A DNA stretch of 64,000 nucleotides, taken from the NCBI RefSeq assembly GCF_014638995.1, contig NZ_BMFR01000011.1, positions 1 through 64,000 of the forward strand, given 5' to 3'. The position numbers and the translations under genes are program-made. This document shows, piece after piece, positions 44,663-52,986 of the stretch. The notes below the pieces were generated by a model. That model was not told the origin of the DNA and did no database searches. It saw nothing but the letters and a program-made list of their open reading frames with translations. Position 1 is the stretch's first letter, and each line of letters starts with the position of its first letter. The stretch is from Virgibacillus oceani. Lineage in GTDB: Bacteria; Bacillota; Bacilli; Bacillales; Amphibacillaceae.

Positions 44663-44802
44663 TCTAGCAGCTCCTTTTTGATTCTAAGATGAAATAAACT
44701 GGATTTAAGGTAGTATCGTCAAACAAACGTTGCCATTAATGCTTATTTTTAACAAAACAGACTTTATTATGAACTTCCCCTTAAAAATTACTTTGAACAA
44801 TT

Positions 44803-44858
44803 AAAAAAGCATGGGGTACCAAGAGGGAAAGATCCCCTCTACACTGTACCACCATGCC
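44803..44858 (-). terminator. Leader terminator of the PTS operon, overlapping the RAT
   Basis: On the minus strand GCATGG, GTAC and GAGGG pair with CCCTC, GTAC and CCATGC as an interrupted stem, followed by TTTTTT. Its 5' arm shares GGCATGG with the RAT, so the two RNA structures are mutually exclusive, as needed for antitermination. Confidence 0.85.
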
Positions 44859-44882
44859 TAATCGAATCAGTAACATGTGATC
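44850..44882 (-). promoter_or_regulatory. RAT (ribonucleic antiterminator) site, GlcT type
   Basis: The minus-strand leader reads TGTTACTGATTCGATTAGG followed by CATG, close to the RAT core of BglG-family systems and, from memory, especially like that of the Bacillus subtilis ptsG leader recognised by GlcT. It overlaps the first arm of the leader terminator. Binding of the operon-encoded antiterminator would stabilise it and let transcription continue. Confidence 0.85.
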
Positions 44883-44901
44883 AATTTTTAATTGTAACCA
44901 T

Positions 44902-44931
44902 ATAGTAACATTATCCTATTATAGGAGTCAA
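44902..44931 (-). promoter_or_regulatory. Promoter of the PTS operon
   Basis: On the minus strand TTGACT (44931-44926) and TACTAT (44907-44902) are spaced by 18 bp, just upstream of the RAT. Transcription would begin a few bases before the RAT, giving a leader of about 230 nt. Confidence 0.6.
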
Positions 44932-45195
44932 CTTGGATGTACTAAAAGTTTGTGTCAAGCTAATTTCGGTACCTTATAACACCAGTGTATGGCACGCTAT
45001 AATTTTACGTCGGAAACGAGGGAACATTAGCAGTCCTTTTCTATATAGTACACAACTGAATATTCACACAAAAAAATGGTATACTGCAATGAAATAACAT
45101 TATCTGCACATTGTTAAACACCGCAATTTAGTAAATTATAAATATAATAGAAAGGACCTTTAATAAAAGCAATTAGGCAGGAAGGAGAAATACAC

Positions 45196-46788
45196 ATGAA
45201 CATAGAGGATGCATTATTAATTGGCGACTTAACCGAAGGCACTGTTATAGCCGGGGACAAGGGATTGTCTCGGGAAATAGCATCAATTGAAGTTATGGAG
45301 GTGCCAGAAGTAATAAGTTGGGTTACACCAGGTATCTTAGTCATGACTGCATTTTATTCCATCAAAGATGATTCGGATAAGCAGATTGAAATTCTTCAGA
45401 CATTAATAAATAAAGGTGCTGCTGGAATTGTAATTAAGCTTGGACGATTTATAAATTCCTTACCTGACAGTATGATTGAGCTCGCAAATAAAAATGCATT
45501 TCCGATCATTTCTATACCAAAAGAGGTTTCTTACATTAATATATTAACCCCCTTATATGAAAAACTATATGAAGAAAAACAGCAGGAACAAGAAAAGTCA
45601 CACAATCCCTTTCATGAAATGGAACATGCTAATACTAAGTTTTTATCTGATGCAATTGAAAAAATTAGTGAAATTGTAAATTCTTCCATTTACATTGAGG
45701 ATACAGAAGGAAGACTGTTATATATCTCAAACAATTTCCGTCCGGACGGGTGGCGGAAATCTAAAACGCTATTCTCAAAACCTGATTACCAATCCTATTT
45801 AAAGATGCTGGAAATTTGGCGGGTCGAATTTCTTAATCAAACCTATACCCTATTCAAAATACCCGGATTCCGCAATCGCCTGGTTCTCCCGCTTATTTCT
45901 AGCGATAAGGTATTTGCAATTATCCATATTCAATATATGAATCCAAAATATGATGAAGTCCCTTTCGTACACGCAAAAAAATTAGGAAATAAGTTAAGTG
46001 AGCTATTCATGAGTGATCAATTATATCTGCAAAAAAAGCGTTTAAATGATATGGAATTAATAGAACACTATTTAGCCGACATGAAAGCAAACGAAACTTC
46101 AGAAGTGATGGCAATTATCCATTTTCATGCAGATTGGCTAAAGAATTCACATTATCCATCCCAATTTTTAATTGACCATTCGTGTTTAATTCGAAAGGAA
46201 TTGCTTCAATTAGCTGAACACTTCCGTGAGAATGATTTATTTATATTCGAAAGATATCACAAGTTCTATGCTCTAATTACATGTGAAAAACAGAACTATC
46301 CAACTATGGTACATAAATGGAAAGAGCTGCTAAGTAATTATAATCAACGTAATGACTTGGACCCTCTCAAACTGTCAATAAGCTCCATTATGAATGACAG
46401 CACCTTTTTTGAGGAACGGGTTCAATCTGTCACCAAAACAATGGAAATAGGAAATAAGGTCAAACCAAGTGAGAATTTCTATACCTATGATCAGTTAGGA
46501 ATTTATGAAATCCTTATTAATTTAACATCCGATGAATATGCCAAAAGATATACCGATAGTATTTTGAATTCGTTGTTGCAATATGAGAACAATGATCTAC
46601 TGGAAACACTTCAGGTCTATTTAGATGAAAATGGCAATATTACCAAGGCCTCAGAGATATTATTTATTCACAGGCGAACCTTAACCTATAGATTGCAAAA
46701 AATTCAAGAACTCTTAAACATGGATATAAACGATCCGAATAATCGTTTTATCTTAAGGTTTTGTTTGAAATTTAAAGAGTTATCCTAA
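45196..46788 (+). CDS. PucR-family transcriptional regulator
   Basis: This 530-residue regulator has an N-terminal PucR sensor domain (about 1-125, GVSWVTPGILVMTAFYSIKDD-like VISWVTPGILVMTAFYSIKD), a middle region and the C-terminal PucR-type helix-turn-helix (ITKASEILFIHRRTLTYRLQKI, about 485-506). The family activates genes for nitrogen compounds such as purines, amino acids and gamma-aminobutyrate. GGAAGGAG precedes the ATG. It is followed by its own terminator and then by a six-gene operon on the same strand, which it most likely controls. Confidence 0.9.
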   Translation: MNIEDALLIGDLTEGTVIAGDKGLSREIASIEVMEVPEVISWVTPGILVMTAFYSIKDDSDKQIEILQTLINKGAAGIVIKLGRFINSLPDSMIELANKNAFPIISIPKEVSYINILTPLYEKLYEEKQQEQEKSHNPFHEMEHANTKFLSDAIEKISEIVNSSIYIEDTEGRLLYISNNFRPDGWRKSKTLFSKPDYQSYLKMLEIWRVEFLNQTYTLFKIPGFRNRLVLPLISSDKVFAIIHIQYMNPKYDEVPFVHAKKLGNKLSELFMSDQLYLQKKRLNDMELIEHYLADMKANETSEVMAIIHFHADWLKNSHYPSQFLIDHSCLIRKELLQLAEHFRENDLFIFERYHKFYALITCEKQNYPTMVHKWKELLSNYNQRNDLDPLKLSISSIMNDSTFFEERVQSVTKTMEIGNKVKPSENFYTYDQLGIYEILINLTSDEYAKRYTDSILNSLLQYENNDLLETLQVYLDENGNITKASEILFIHRRTLTYRLQKIQELLNMDINDPNNRFILRFCLKFKELS

Positions 46789-46812
46789 AGACGGAATTCC
46801 GTCTTTTTTTTT
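46787..46812 (+). terminator. Terminator of the PucR gene
   Basis: A perfect 10-bp inverted repeat AAAGACGGAA TTCCGTCTTT begins within the PucR stop codon and runs into a tract of nine or ten T. The downstream operon therefore has its own promoter within 46813-46917, where TATAAT at about 46891 is a candidate -10. Confidence 0.85.
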
Positions 46813-46917
46813 GCGGAATAATAAAGTGGGAAATTTCAGAAGCTGATCCTTTCACACTTTTTACATTTCCTAGAATTGTGTAAATATTTATAATCATATA
46901 AAAGGAGTGAAACCCCC

Positions 46918-47571
46918 ATGATAGGAATTATTCGTGTCTTAACTACAGCCAATGAGGAAGTTCTGGGTGAACATGGCAAGAAAATGAAATCATATTATCA
47001 TGTTGATTCTATAACAAGATGTATACCTTCACAGCCAAACGGAATATACGATGCCGCTTCTGAAGCACTGGCGGTCCCTAAAATTGTATCGCTGGCACAA
47101 GAATTGGAGAAAGAGGAATTCATCGATGCAATTTCAATTAGCTGCGCAGCTGATCCCGCCTTAATTGAAACACGTTCAGTCGTTAAAGTTCCGGTTTTGG
47201 GTGCGGGAGTTTCAGGAGCACATGCGGCGAGTATGGCAGGTAACAACGTTGGAGTTATTGGGATTACCGAACAACCACCTATCAGGTTGCGTAACGAATT
47301 AGGCAAACGATTTCATTCCTATACTTTTTCTCCCAACTTAAGGAAAACGACAGATTTATTTTCTAAAGGAGCAATGGAAGAGCTGCTTCAATTAGCTCAA
47401 CATGCAATTCAATCAGGGTCTGATGTAATTTTATTTGCATGTACTGGTTTTTCAACAATCGGTCTTAAGAATTATTTAATAGAAAAAATAAATATTCCCA
47501 TTATTGACTTAGTAGAAGCACAGGCAATTGCATACCAGCTGATTGAAAGGAGAAAAAAAGATGCAAAATAA
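46918..47571 (+). CDS. Asp/Glu/hydantoin racemase-family protein
   Basis: This 217-residue protein has the two-cysteine active-site pattern of the Asp/Glu/hydantoin racemase superfamily: Cys76 in SISCAADPAL and Cys175 in LFACTGFST. Both conserved halves are preserved, so racemase or a related isomerase/decarboxylase activity is plausible; the first motif is closest to the hydantoin racemase branch. AAAGGAG precedes the ATG. Its 3' end overlaps the OPT transporter start by 11 bases. It is the first gene of the PucR-associated operon. Confidence 0.82.
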   Translation: MIGIIRVLTTANEEVLGEHGKKMKSYYHVDSITRCIPSQPNGIYDAASEALAVPKIVSLAQELEKEEFIDAISISCAADPALIETRSVVKVPVLGAGVSGAHAASMAGNNVGVIGITEQPPIRLRNELGKRFHSYTFSPNLRKTTDLFSKGAMEELLQLAQHAIQSGSDVILFACTGFSTIGLKNYLIEKINIPIIDLVEAQAIAYQLIERRKKDAK

Positions 47572-49126
47572 AACGTTTGATCCAGCATTCATATTATTTT
47601 CCGTTTTTATAGCTATATTTGGTGCAATTATTGGAATGCAGCTTATTACAACTTTAGGTATTACACCTAATACATCAATTATTGGTGCATTGATAGCAAT
47701 TCTAATTGCCAGAATTCCAATGCAAATGTTTTATAAATACCGTTCATTGGAAAATCAGAATTTAGTACAGACAACTATATCAGCCGCTACCTTTGGGGCA
47801 GCAAACAGCCTGCTGATTCCTGTGGGGATACCTTATGTAATGGGAATGCCTGAACTAATTGTACCAATGTTAATTGGAGCCGGTATAGCATTAATAATAG
47901 ATGTATTTATTCTATATAAAGTATTTGATACGAAGCTTTTTGGTGCTGACGAAACATGGCCACCCGGTGTAGCAACTGCAGAGGCATTAAAAGCAGGTGA
48001 CGAAGGTGGTTCTAAAGCTAAATTTTTGGGATTGGGAATTTTCGGTGGAATGATCGGTTCTCACTTTGGTGTTTCCATGTCAGCATTCGGAGTAGCATTT
48101 ATTGGTAATATATGGGCTCTGTCTATGTTCGGAGCAGGTTTGCTATTAAGAGGATATTCTGTTCCATTATTTGGAGTAGATTTAAATGAGTACTATGTCC
48201 CGCATGGCATGATGATTGGAGCGGGAGCAGTTGCTTTATTACAGTTTGTAGTAACGCTCGCTAAGAAGAAAAAAGAGACTGCAAAAAAGGCAGAATCTAC
48301 CGAACGGGAATATACTCGAAACGAAAGTGATATTTCTAAAGGCTTTGGCCTTGGATTTATTCTTTATGTAATTGGTGCGGTAATTGTGGCGGTATTAGGA
48401 GGCATTACGGGAGACATGCCAATATGGCAATTAGCTGTATTTGTACTGTTTGCTGCCTTTGCTGCCCTGGTAAGTGAAATTATTGTCGGTATTGCAGCAA
48501 TGCATTCAGGGTGGTTTCCGGCATTTGCGGTAACACTGATTTCCCTATTAATTGGAATGATTCTTGGCTTTCCTCCAGTTGCACTTGCTCTATTGACAGG
48601 TTATACAGCAGCAACAGGTCCAGCTTTTGCAGATTTAGGATACGATTTTAAATCCGGTGTCATTCTGCGAAATGGCTCATCTGTTGCACAGGAATTATAT
48701 GGGCGCAGGCAGCAATTAAAAAGTGCATTGATTGGATTTAGTGTTGCGGTTGTTATGGTCTTCCTATTCGCGAATAACTTTTTCGAACAAGACTTAGTAC
48801 CTCCAGTTGATAAAGTTTACGCTACTACCATTGCATCGGGACTAACAGGAAATGTTGGGTTATTAATACTGTTGTGGGCTATCCCCGGAGCTTTAATCCA
48901 GTTAATTAGCGGACCTAAAAGACAAATGGGTATCCTTTTTGCAACCGGGCTATTGATTGTCAATCCGATTGCCGGTTGGGCTGTTCTAACTGGTATTTTA
49001 ATCCGGTTAATCGTTCTGAAAATTAAAGGTCCGGATGCGGAAAATACAATGTATACAACAGCTGCAGGGTTCATTGCAGGGGATGCAATATATAGTTTCT
49101 TTTCATCCATTTGGAAAATTAAATAA
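47561..49126 (+). CDS. OPT-family oligopeptide transporter
   Basis: This 521-residue membrane protein has some fourteen hydrophobic segments and the OPT hallmark WPPGVATAEALKAGDEGG (near residue 135), the bacterial form of the W-P-x-G-x-A-x-A-E motif. OPT carriers import oligopeptides or metal-amine complexes with protons. The frame opens at 47543, but the ATG at 47561 lies 8 bp after AAAGGAG and is preferred. Although unusual for a single-gene importer, the family needs no binding protein. Its operon partners suggest a small peptide or cyclic amino acid derivative as substrate. Confidence 0.85.
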   Translation: MQNKTFDPAFILFSVFIAIFGAIIGMQLITTLGITPNTSIIGALIAILIARIPMQMFYKYRSLENQNLVQTTISAATFGAANSLLIPVGIPYVMGMPELIVPMLIGAGIALIIDVFILYKVFDTKLFGADETWPPGVATAEALKAGDEGGSKAKFLGLGIFGGMIGSHFGVSMSAFGVAFIGNIWALSMFGAGLLLRGYSVPLFGVDLNEYYVPHGMMIGAGAVALLQFVVTLAKKKKETAKKAESTEREYTRNESDISKGFGLGFILYVIGAVIVAVLGGITGDMPIWQLAVFVLFAAFAALVSEIIVGIAAMHSGWFPAFAVTLISLLIGMILGFPPVALALLTGYTAATGPAFADLGYDFKSGVILRNGSSVAQELYGRRQQLKSALIGFSVAVVMVFLFANNFFEQDLVPPVDKVYATTIASGLTGNVGLLILLWAIPGALIQLISGPKRQMGILFATGLLIVNPIAGWAVLTGILIRLIVLKIKGPDAENTMYTTAAGFIAGDAIYSFFSSIWKIK

Positions 49127-49141
49127 CGGAGGGTTATTTAT

Positions 49142-50191
49142 ATGACAAGAAAAATCTTATCTTTAGATGATGCAAAAAAAGCAGTATATGGTGGATGCAT
49201 ATTAGGAGGTGGCGGTGGCGGCTGGATTGAAGATGGTCTTGAAAAATCTAAACTAGCCTTTTCATCTGGCAAACCTGAACTAATTTCTATTGATGAACTA
49301 TATGCAGAGGACTATGTAACGTGCGTGTCATTAGTCGGGGCACCGTCATCTAAGGAAACGCATGTAGATTCACAGCAATTAATTAATACCGTTAAACGAA
49401 TGCACAAAGAATTCGATAAACCGATTAAGGCATTAATGACAAATGAAAATGGTGCTTCTACAACAATAAACGGGTGGCTGCAATCCGCTGCAACTGGTTT
49501 ACCTGTTCTGGATGCTCCTTCTAATGGAAGGGCACATCCAACAGGATCGATGGGATCAATGAATTTATCTGAAATCGATGATTATATATCTATTCAAACC
49601 TTTGCTGGCGGAAAAGCCCATAGAAAGGTTGAGGGTTTTGTATCTGCTTCACTTGATCTTTCATCCAGCACGGTCAGATCTGTATCCGTTCAGGCTGGGG
49701 GAATGGTTGGAGCCTGCAGAAATCCTGTTAATGTAAACTATATTAAAGAAAATGCTGCGGTTGGCGGAATCACCCAGGCAATCGAATTGGGAGAATTATT
49801 CCTTTCTGTTCCTAAAGGTCCAGAACGAATTGAAGCTGTAGCCTCTTATTTAAAGGGCCGCGTTATACATTCCGGAGCAGTTAGTCATTTTGAATTAAAT
49901 GAAACAGGGGGATTTGACGTTGGTTTCGTACAGATTGATGACTTAGAATTAACATTTTGGAATGAATATATGACAGTTGAAATGTATGGGCAGAGAAAGG
50001 GAACGTTCCCTGATCTAATTATGACATTTAATGCCGAAACAGGAATGCCTCTTGTTAGTGCAGAAATCAGGAAAGGTCTAAAGGTAGCAGTTATATCTGT
50101 ACCCAAGGAAAATTTAAGGTTAAGCAGTACGATGTTCAATGAAAAACTATTAAAAACGATTGAACCTATTATACAGAAAAAAATAATATAG
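49142..50191 (+). CDS. DUF917-family protein (related to S-methyl-thiohydantoin desulfurase / hydantoinase fold)
   Basis: This 349-residue protein matches DUF917, with the N-terminal glycine run GGCILGGGGGGW (about 17-28), MTNENGASTTINGWLQSA and DAPSNGRAHPTGSMGSM. The family is related to hydantoinase/oxoprolinase proteins; I recall that its Pfam entry has been renamed for an S-methyl-thiohydantoin desulfurase, but a cluster role on another cyclic amide is equally possible. GGAGGG precedes the ATG. It lies 15 bp after the OPT gene and 13 bp before the DUF1177 gene. Confidence 0.8.
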   Translation: MTRKILSLDDAKKAVYGGCILGGGGGGWIEDGLEKSKLAFSSGKPELISIDELYAEDYVTCVSLVGAPSSKETHVDSQQLINTVKRMHKEFDKPIKALMTNENGASTTINGWLQSAATGLPVLDAPSNGRAHPTGSMGSMNLSEIDDYISIQTFAGGKAHRKVEGFVSASLDLSSSTVRSVSVQAGGMVGACRNPVNVNYIKENAAVGGITQAIELGELFLSVPKGPERIEAVASYLKGRVIHSGAVSHFELNETGGFDVGFVQIDDLELTFWNEYMTVEMYGQRKGTFPDLIMTFNAETGMPLVSAEIRKGLKVAVISVPKENLRLSSTMFNEKLLKTIEPIIQKKII

Positions 50192-50204
50192 GAGATGAAT
50201 ACAA

Positions 50205-51140
50205 ATGTCTTTAAAATATACAATGGAAGTTATGGAACTGCTTGATGATGCAAATGTAAATGGCAAACGTATCACAGACCTATTTAAAGGGAATGAAAAT
50301 TGTGAAGCATCCTATGAATCTGTTAAAGGTGAGCAGGGATCCACTGATTTTGTACAGATTGTCATTAAAGGTACAAATGGTAAGCTTAGTGGTGGACAGG
50401 CACCCTCCCTTGGAATAGTTGGCAGACTTGGCGGATTAGGAGCGCGGCCAAATCGTATTGGGTTTGTTTCCGATGGTGATGGTGCAGCGGCAGCAATAAC
50501 AATTGCACTTAAATTAGCACGAATGTCTCAGAAGGGAGATAGGCTTCCAGGTGATATTTATGTGACAACACATGTTTGTCCAACAGCTCCAACCCAGCCA
50601 CATGAACCTGTTGATTTCATGGGGTCACCCGTTGATATTTTAACAATGAACAAATATGAAGTATTCCCTCAAATGGACGCAGTTTTATCTATTGATACAA
50701 CAAAGGGGAATAAAGTATTTAATCATCGTGGAATTGCCATCTCCCCGACAGTAAAATCCGGCTATATATTAAAATTTAATTCCGATTTAATTCGAATTAT
50801 GGAAACAACAACTGGAGAATTACCTGTCACATTTTCGGTAACTACGCAGGATATTACACCATATGGGAATGATGTATACCACATTAATAGCATCCTTCAG
50901 CCAGCGGTAGCAACAGATGCACCTGTTATAGGCATAGCAATCACTTCTAAAACGGCGGTTCCTGGCAGTGGTACAGGAGCCAGTCATGAGGTTGATGTAG
51001 CTCAAGCAGTTCGATTTTCAATAGAGGTCGCTAAGGAATATACACAAAGTAAGTTTGAATTCTATGATACGGATGAATTTAATAGACTTGAGAAACTATA
51101 TGGATCTATGAAACACCTGCAAACATTAGGGAGTGTATAA
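50205..51140 (+). CDS. DUF1177-family protein
   Basis: This 311-residue soluble protein fits DUF1177, a family without an established reaction. Visible features are GGQAPSLGIVGRLGGLGARPNRIGFVSDGDGAAAA (residues about 64-98), a conserved TTHVCPTAPTQPHEPVDFMG and the C-terminal SHEVDVAQAVRF. The histidine, cysteine and acidic residues there could form a metal site. It has AGGAG before the ATG, 13 bp from the DUF917 stop, and ends 2 bp before the AroM start, so it is made with them. I do not assign a function. Confidence 0.78.
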   Translation: MSLKYTMEVMELLDDANVNGKRITDLFKGNENCEASYESVKGEQGSTDFVQIVIKGTNGKLSGGQAPSLGIVGRLGGLGARPNRIGFVSDGDGAAAAITIALKLARMSQKGDRLPGDIYVTTHVCPTAPTQPHEPVDFMGSPVDILTMNKYEVFPQMDAVLSIDTTKGNKVFNHRGIAISPTVKSGYILKFNSDLIRIMETTTGELPVTFSVTTQDITPYGNDVYHINSILQPAVATDAPVIGIAITSKTAVPGSGTGASHEVDVAQAVRFSIEVAKEYTQSKFEFYDTDEFNRLEKLYGSMKHLQTLGSV

Positions 51141-51142
51141 CA

Positions 51143-51808
51143 ATGCCAAAAGGTCACGTAGGCGTATTGACAATTGGGCAATCTCCGCGAATGGATGTAA
51201 CCCCCGCCATTCAGTCCATTTTAGGATCAGAAATACAAATTACCGAGAGTGGCGGGTTAAATAGCCTTACTGATGAAACGATTCATTCAATTGCGCCCAG
51301 AGAGACGGAAATTACGTATATATCAAGACTCAGGAATGGGAGTTCCGTGAAAATCGGAAAAGACAAATTGCTTCCTTTACTGCAAAAAGAACTTTGGCGG
51401 CTGGAAGAGAAGACGGATATTATCATTATGCTATGCACAGGAGATTTTCCTGCACTGGAAACCAGTAAACCAATAATCTTTCCCGATAAAGTGTTAAATC
51501 ATACCATTAAAGCAATTTCTTCTGGTTCCTTAGGGTTGATTATTCCACTGGAGGAACAGCGAAATTCTCTCGTTAAGAAGTGGAATCAGCATAATCTGCA
51601 TATTATTACTGAGGTAGCATCGCCCTATGAAGAAAGTGACGTAAAGGGAGCAGCAAAAGCATTAAAAATGAGAGGTGCAGAAATAATTGTATTGGACTGC
51701 ATGGGATACAATATGCTTCATAAACAGGATGCAGCAGAAGGAAGCGGATTACCAGTTATCCTTCCGAGAACATTAGTAGCCCGTATTGCTGCAGAGTATG
51801 TATCATAA
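51143..51808 (+). CDS. AroM-family protein
   Basis: This 221-residue protein has the AroM family start GVLTIGQSPRMDVTPAI and two cysteine segments, MLCTGDFPALE (Cys98) and VLDCMGYN (Cys186), that correspond to the catalytic cysteines of the Asp/Glu racemase superfamily to which AroM belongs. The cell thus has two such proteins in one operon. AroM itself has no confirmed reaction. AGGGAG precedes the ATG. It begins 2 bp after DUF1177 and is followed by 153 bp before the peptidase gene. Confidence 0.82.
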   Translation: MPKGHVGVLTIGQSPRMDVTPAIQSILGSEIQITESGGLNSLTDETIHSIAPRETEITYISRLRNGSSVKIGKDKLLPLLQKELWRLEEKTDIIIMLCTGDFPALETSKPIIFPDKVLNHTIKAISSGSLGLIIPLEEQRNSLVKKWNQHNLHIITEVASPYEESDVKGAAKALKMRGAEIIVLDCMGYNMLHKQDAAEGSGLPVILPRTLVARIAAEYVS

Positions 51809-51961
51809 TGGATTCGGTGATTCCGCGTCTGTTTTGAACGAAAGGGAAGTAGCGTGCCTGTTCTTGCTTGGTTTTGACTCACCTTGAGGACTGCCTTCTA
51901 TTTCACAGTGCAGGAACGATTATTTGTTTTAACAAAAACACAACGAAAGGGTGAACATAAA

Positions 51962-52876
51962 ATGAATAAATTCCAGGAAACTATCGCAAAGATAATGATC
52001 AATAATTTTTCCCTAGATAAATCTACTGCAATTCTTGTCCTCACTGATAAAAGTACAGTAAAATTGGGACAAAAATTTAGAGCTGCCTTAGTAAAAGAAG
52101 AATACCTTGCAGATATAGTTATAATGGAAGATCGAACGAAATCAGGTGAAGAACCACCGAAAGAAGCAGCCGAAAAAATGCTTAATTATGGGCTCGTATT
52201 CTGCCTTACAAAACATTCATTAACACATACCGTGGCAAGAAAAAATGCAAATTCTAATGGGATAGGTGTAATTACAATGCCAGGGATTACAGAAGACATG
52301 TTTTTAGAAGGGGCGATGAGTGCAGACTATTCACTGGTTAAAAAAGAAACACTTGAAATGACAACTAAATTGACTAATGCAAAGAAGGTAATTATTTCTA
52401 CGGGAAACGAACTAAAATTAACCATTCCTGTTGAAGGAAGAAAGGGGGTTCCAAGTACAGGTGTTTTTAAAGAAAAAGCTGCTTCTGGAAACCTACCCTC
52501 TGGAGAAGCATATATTGCACCCATAGAAGGCATTGCTGAAGGAAAAATTGAAATTAATGGTTCTATTGCTGGAATTGGTTTACTAGATTCTCCTGTAGTT
52601 TTATCAATTGAAAAAGGAAGGTTAGTCAGCGCATCCGGAGAATCAGGTGACCAGCTTTTATCATTGCTTGGAATGGACGATGGAAGAATGCTTTGTGAAT
52701 TAGGCATTGGAACGAACCATGCAGCAAGATTAACTGGAAACATTTTAGAAGATGAAAAGGCTTATAATACCATTCATGTAGCATTTGGCTCTAATCATAC
52801 ATTCGGAGGTACAATTAAAACCAATGTACATATTGACTGTGTGACAAAAGAGCCTGAAATGGAATGGGAGTTTTAA
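51962..52876 (+). CDS. M29-like metallo-aminopeptidase
   Basis: This 304-residue protein resembles thermophilic aminopeptidases of family M29 but is about 100 residues shorter. Candidate metal ligands are Glu182 (LPSGEAYIAP), Glu246 (CELGIGTN), His272 (HVAFG), His279 or His290, and Asp292 (NVHIDCV). It would cleave N-terminal residues or open a small amide in the cytosol. The frame opens at 51884; the ATG at 51962 after GAAAGGGTG gives the family N-terminus. It is the last gene of the operon and has a strong terminator behind it. Confidence 0.82.
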   Translation: MNKFQETIAKIMINNFSLDKSTAILVLTDKSTVKLGQKFRAALVKEEYLADIVIMEDRTKSGEEPPKEAAEKMLNYGLVFCLTKHSLTHTVARKNANSNGIGVITMPGITEDMFLEGAMSADYSLVKKETLEMTTKLTNAKKVIISTGNELKLTIPVEGRKGVPSTGVFKEKAASGNLPSGEAYIAPIEGIAEGKIEINGSIAGIGLLDSPVVLSIEKGRLVSASGESGDQLLSLLGMDDGRMLCELGIGTNHAARLTGNILEDEKAYNTIHVAFGSNHTFGGTIKTNVHIDCVTKEPEMEWEF

Positions 52877-52898
52877 GAATTATTAACATTACTTGTTA

Positions 52899-52952
52899 AG
52901 CGTAAAATAGACCACACCTAGCATCGGATGTGTCTACTTTACGCTATTTTTC
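52899..52952 (+). terminator. Terminator of the PucR-associated operon
   Basis: AGCGTAAAATAGACCACACC pairs with the segment GGATGTGTCTACTTTACGCT with small mismatches, then ATTTTTCTT. It lies 23 bp after the aminopeptidase stop. It could also stop minus-strand transcription from the convergent sulfatase gene. Confidence 0.85.
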
Positions 52953-52986
52953 TTATAAGACTAGTAATTTTGTCAAATGGATAATT

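Larger units (their letters stand above)
44663..45195. other. Divergent regulatory region between the PTS operon and the PucR gene
   Basis: This 533-bp gap holds, on the minus strand, the PTS promoter (44902-44931), the RAT (44850-44882) and the leader terminator (44803-44858). On the plus side there is a possible -10 TATACT at about 45081 without a clear -35, and an AT-rich approach to the PucR gene. Nothing else was recognised. Confidence 0.6.
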
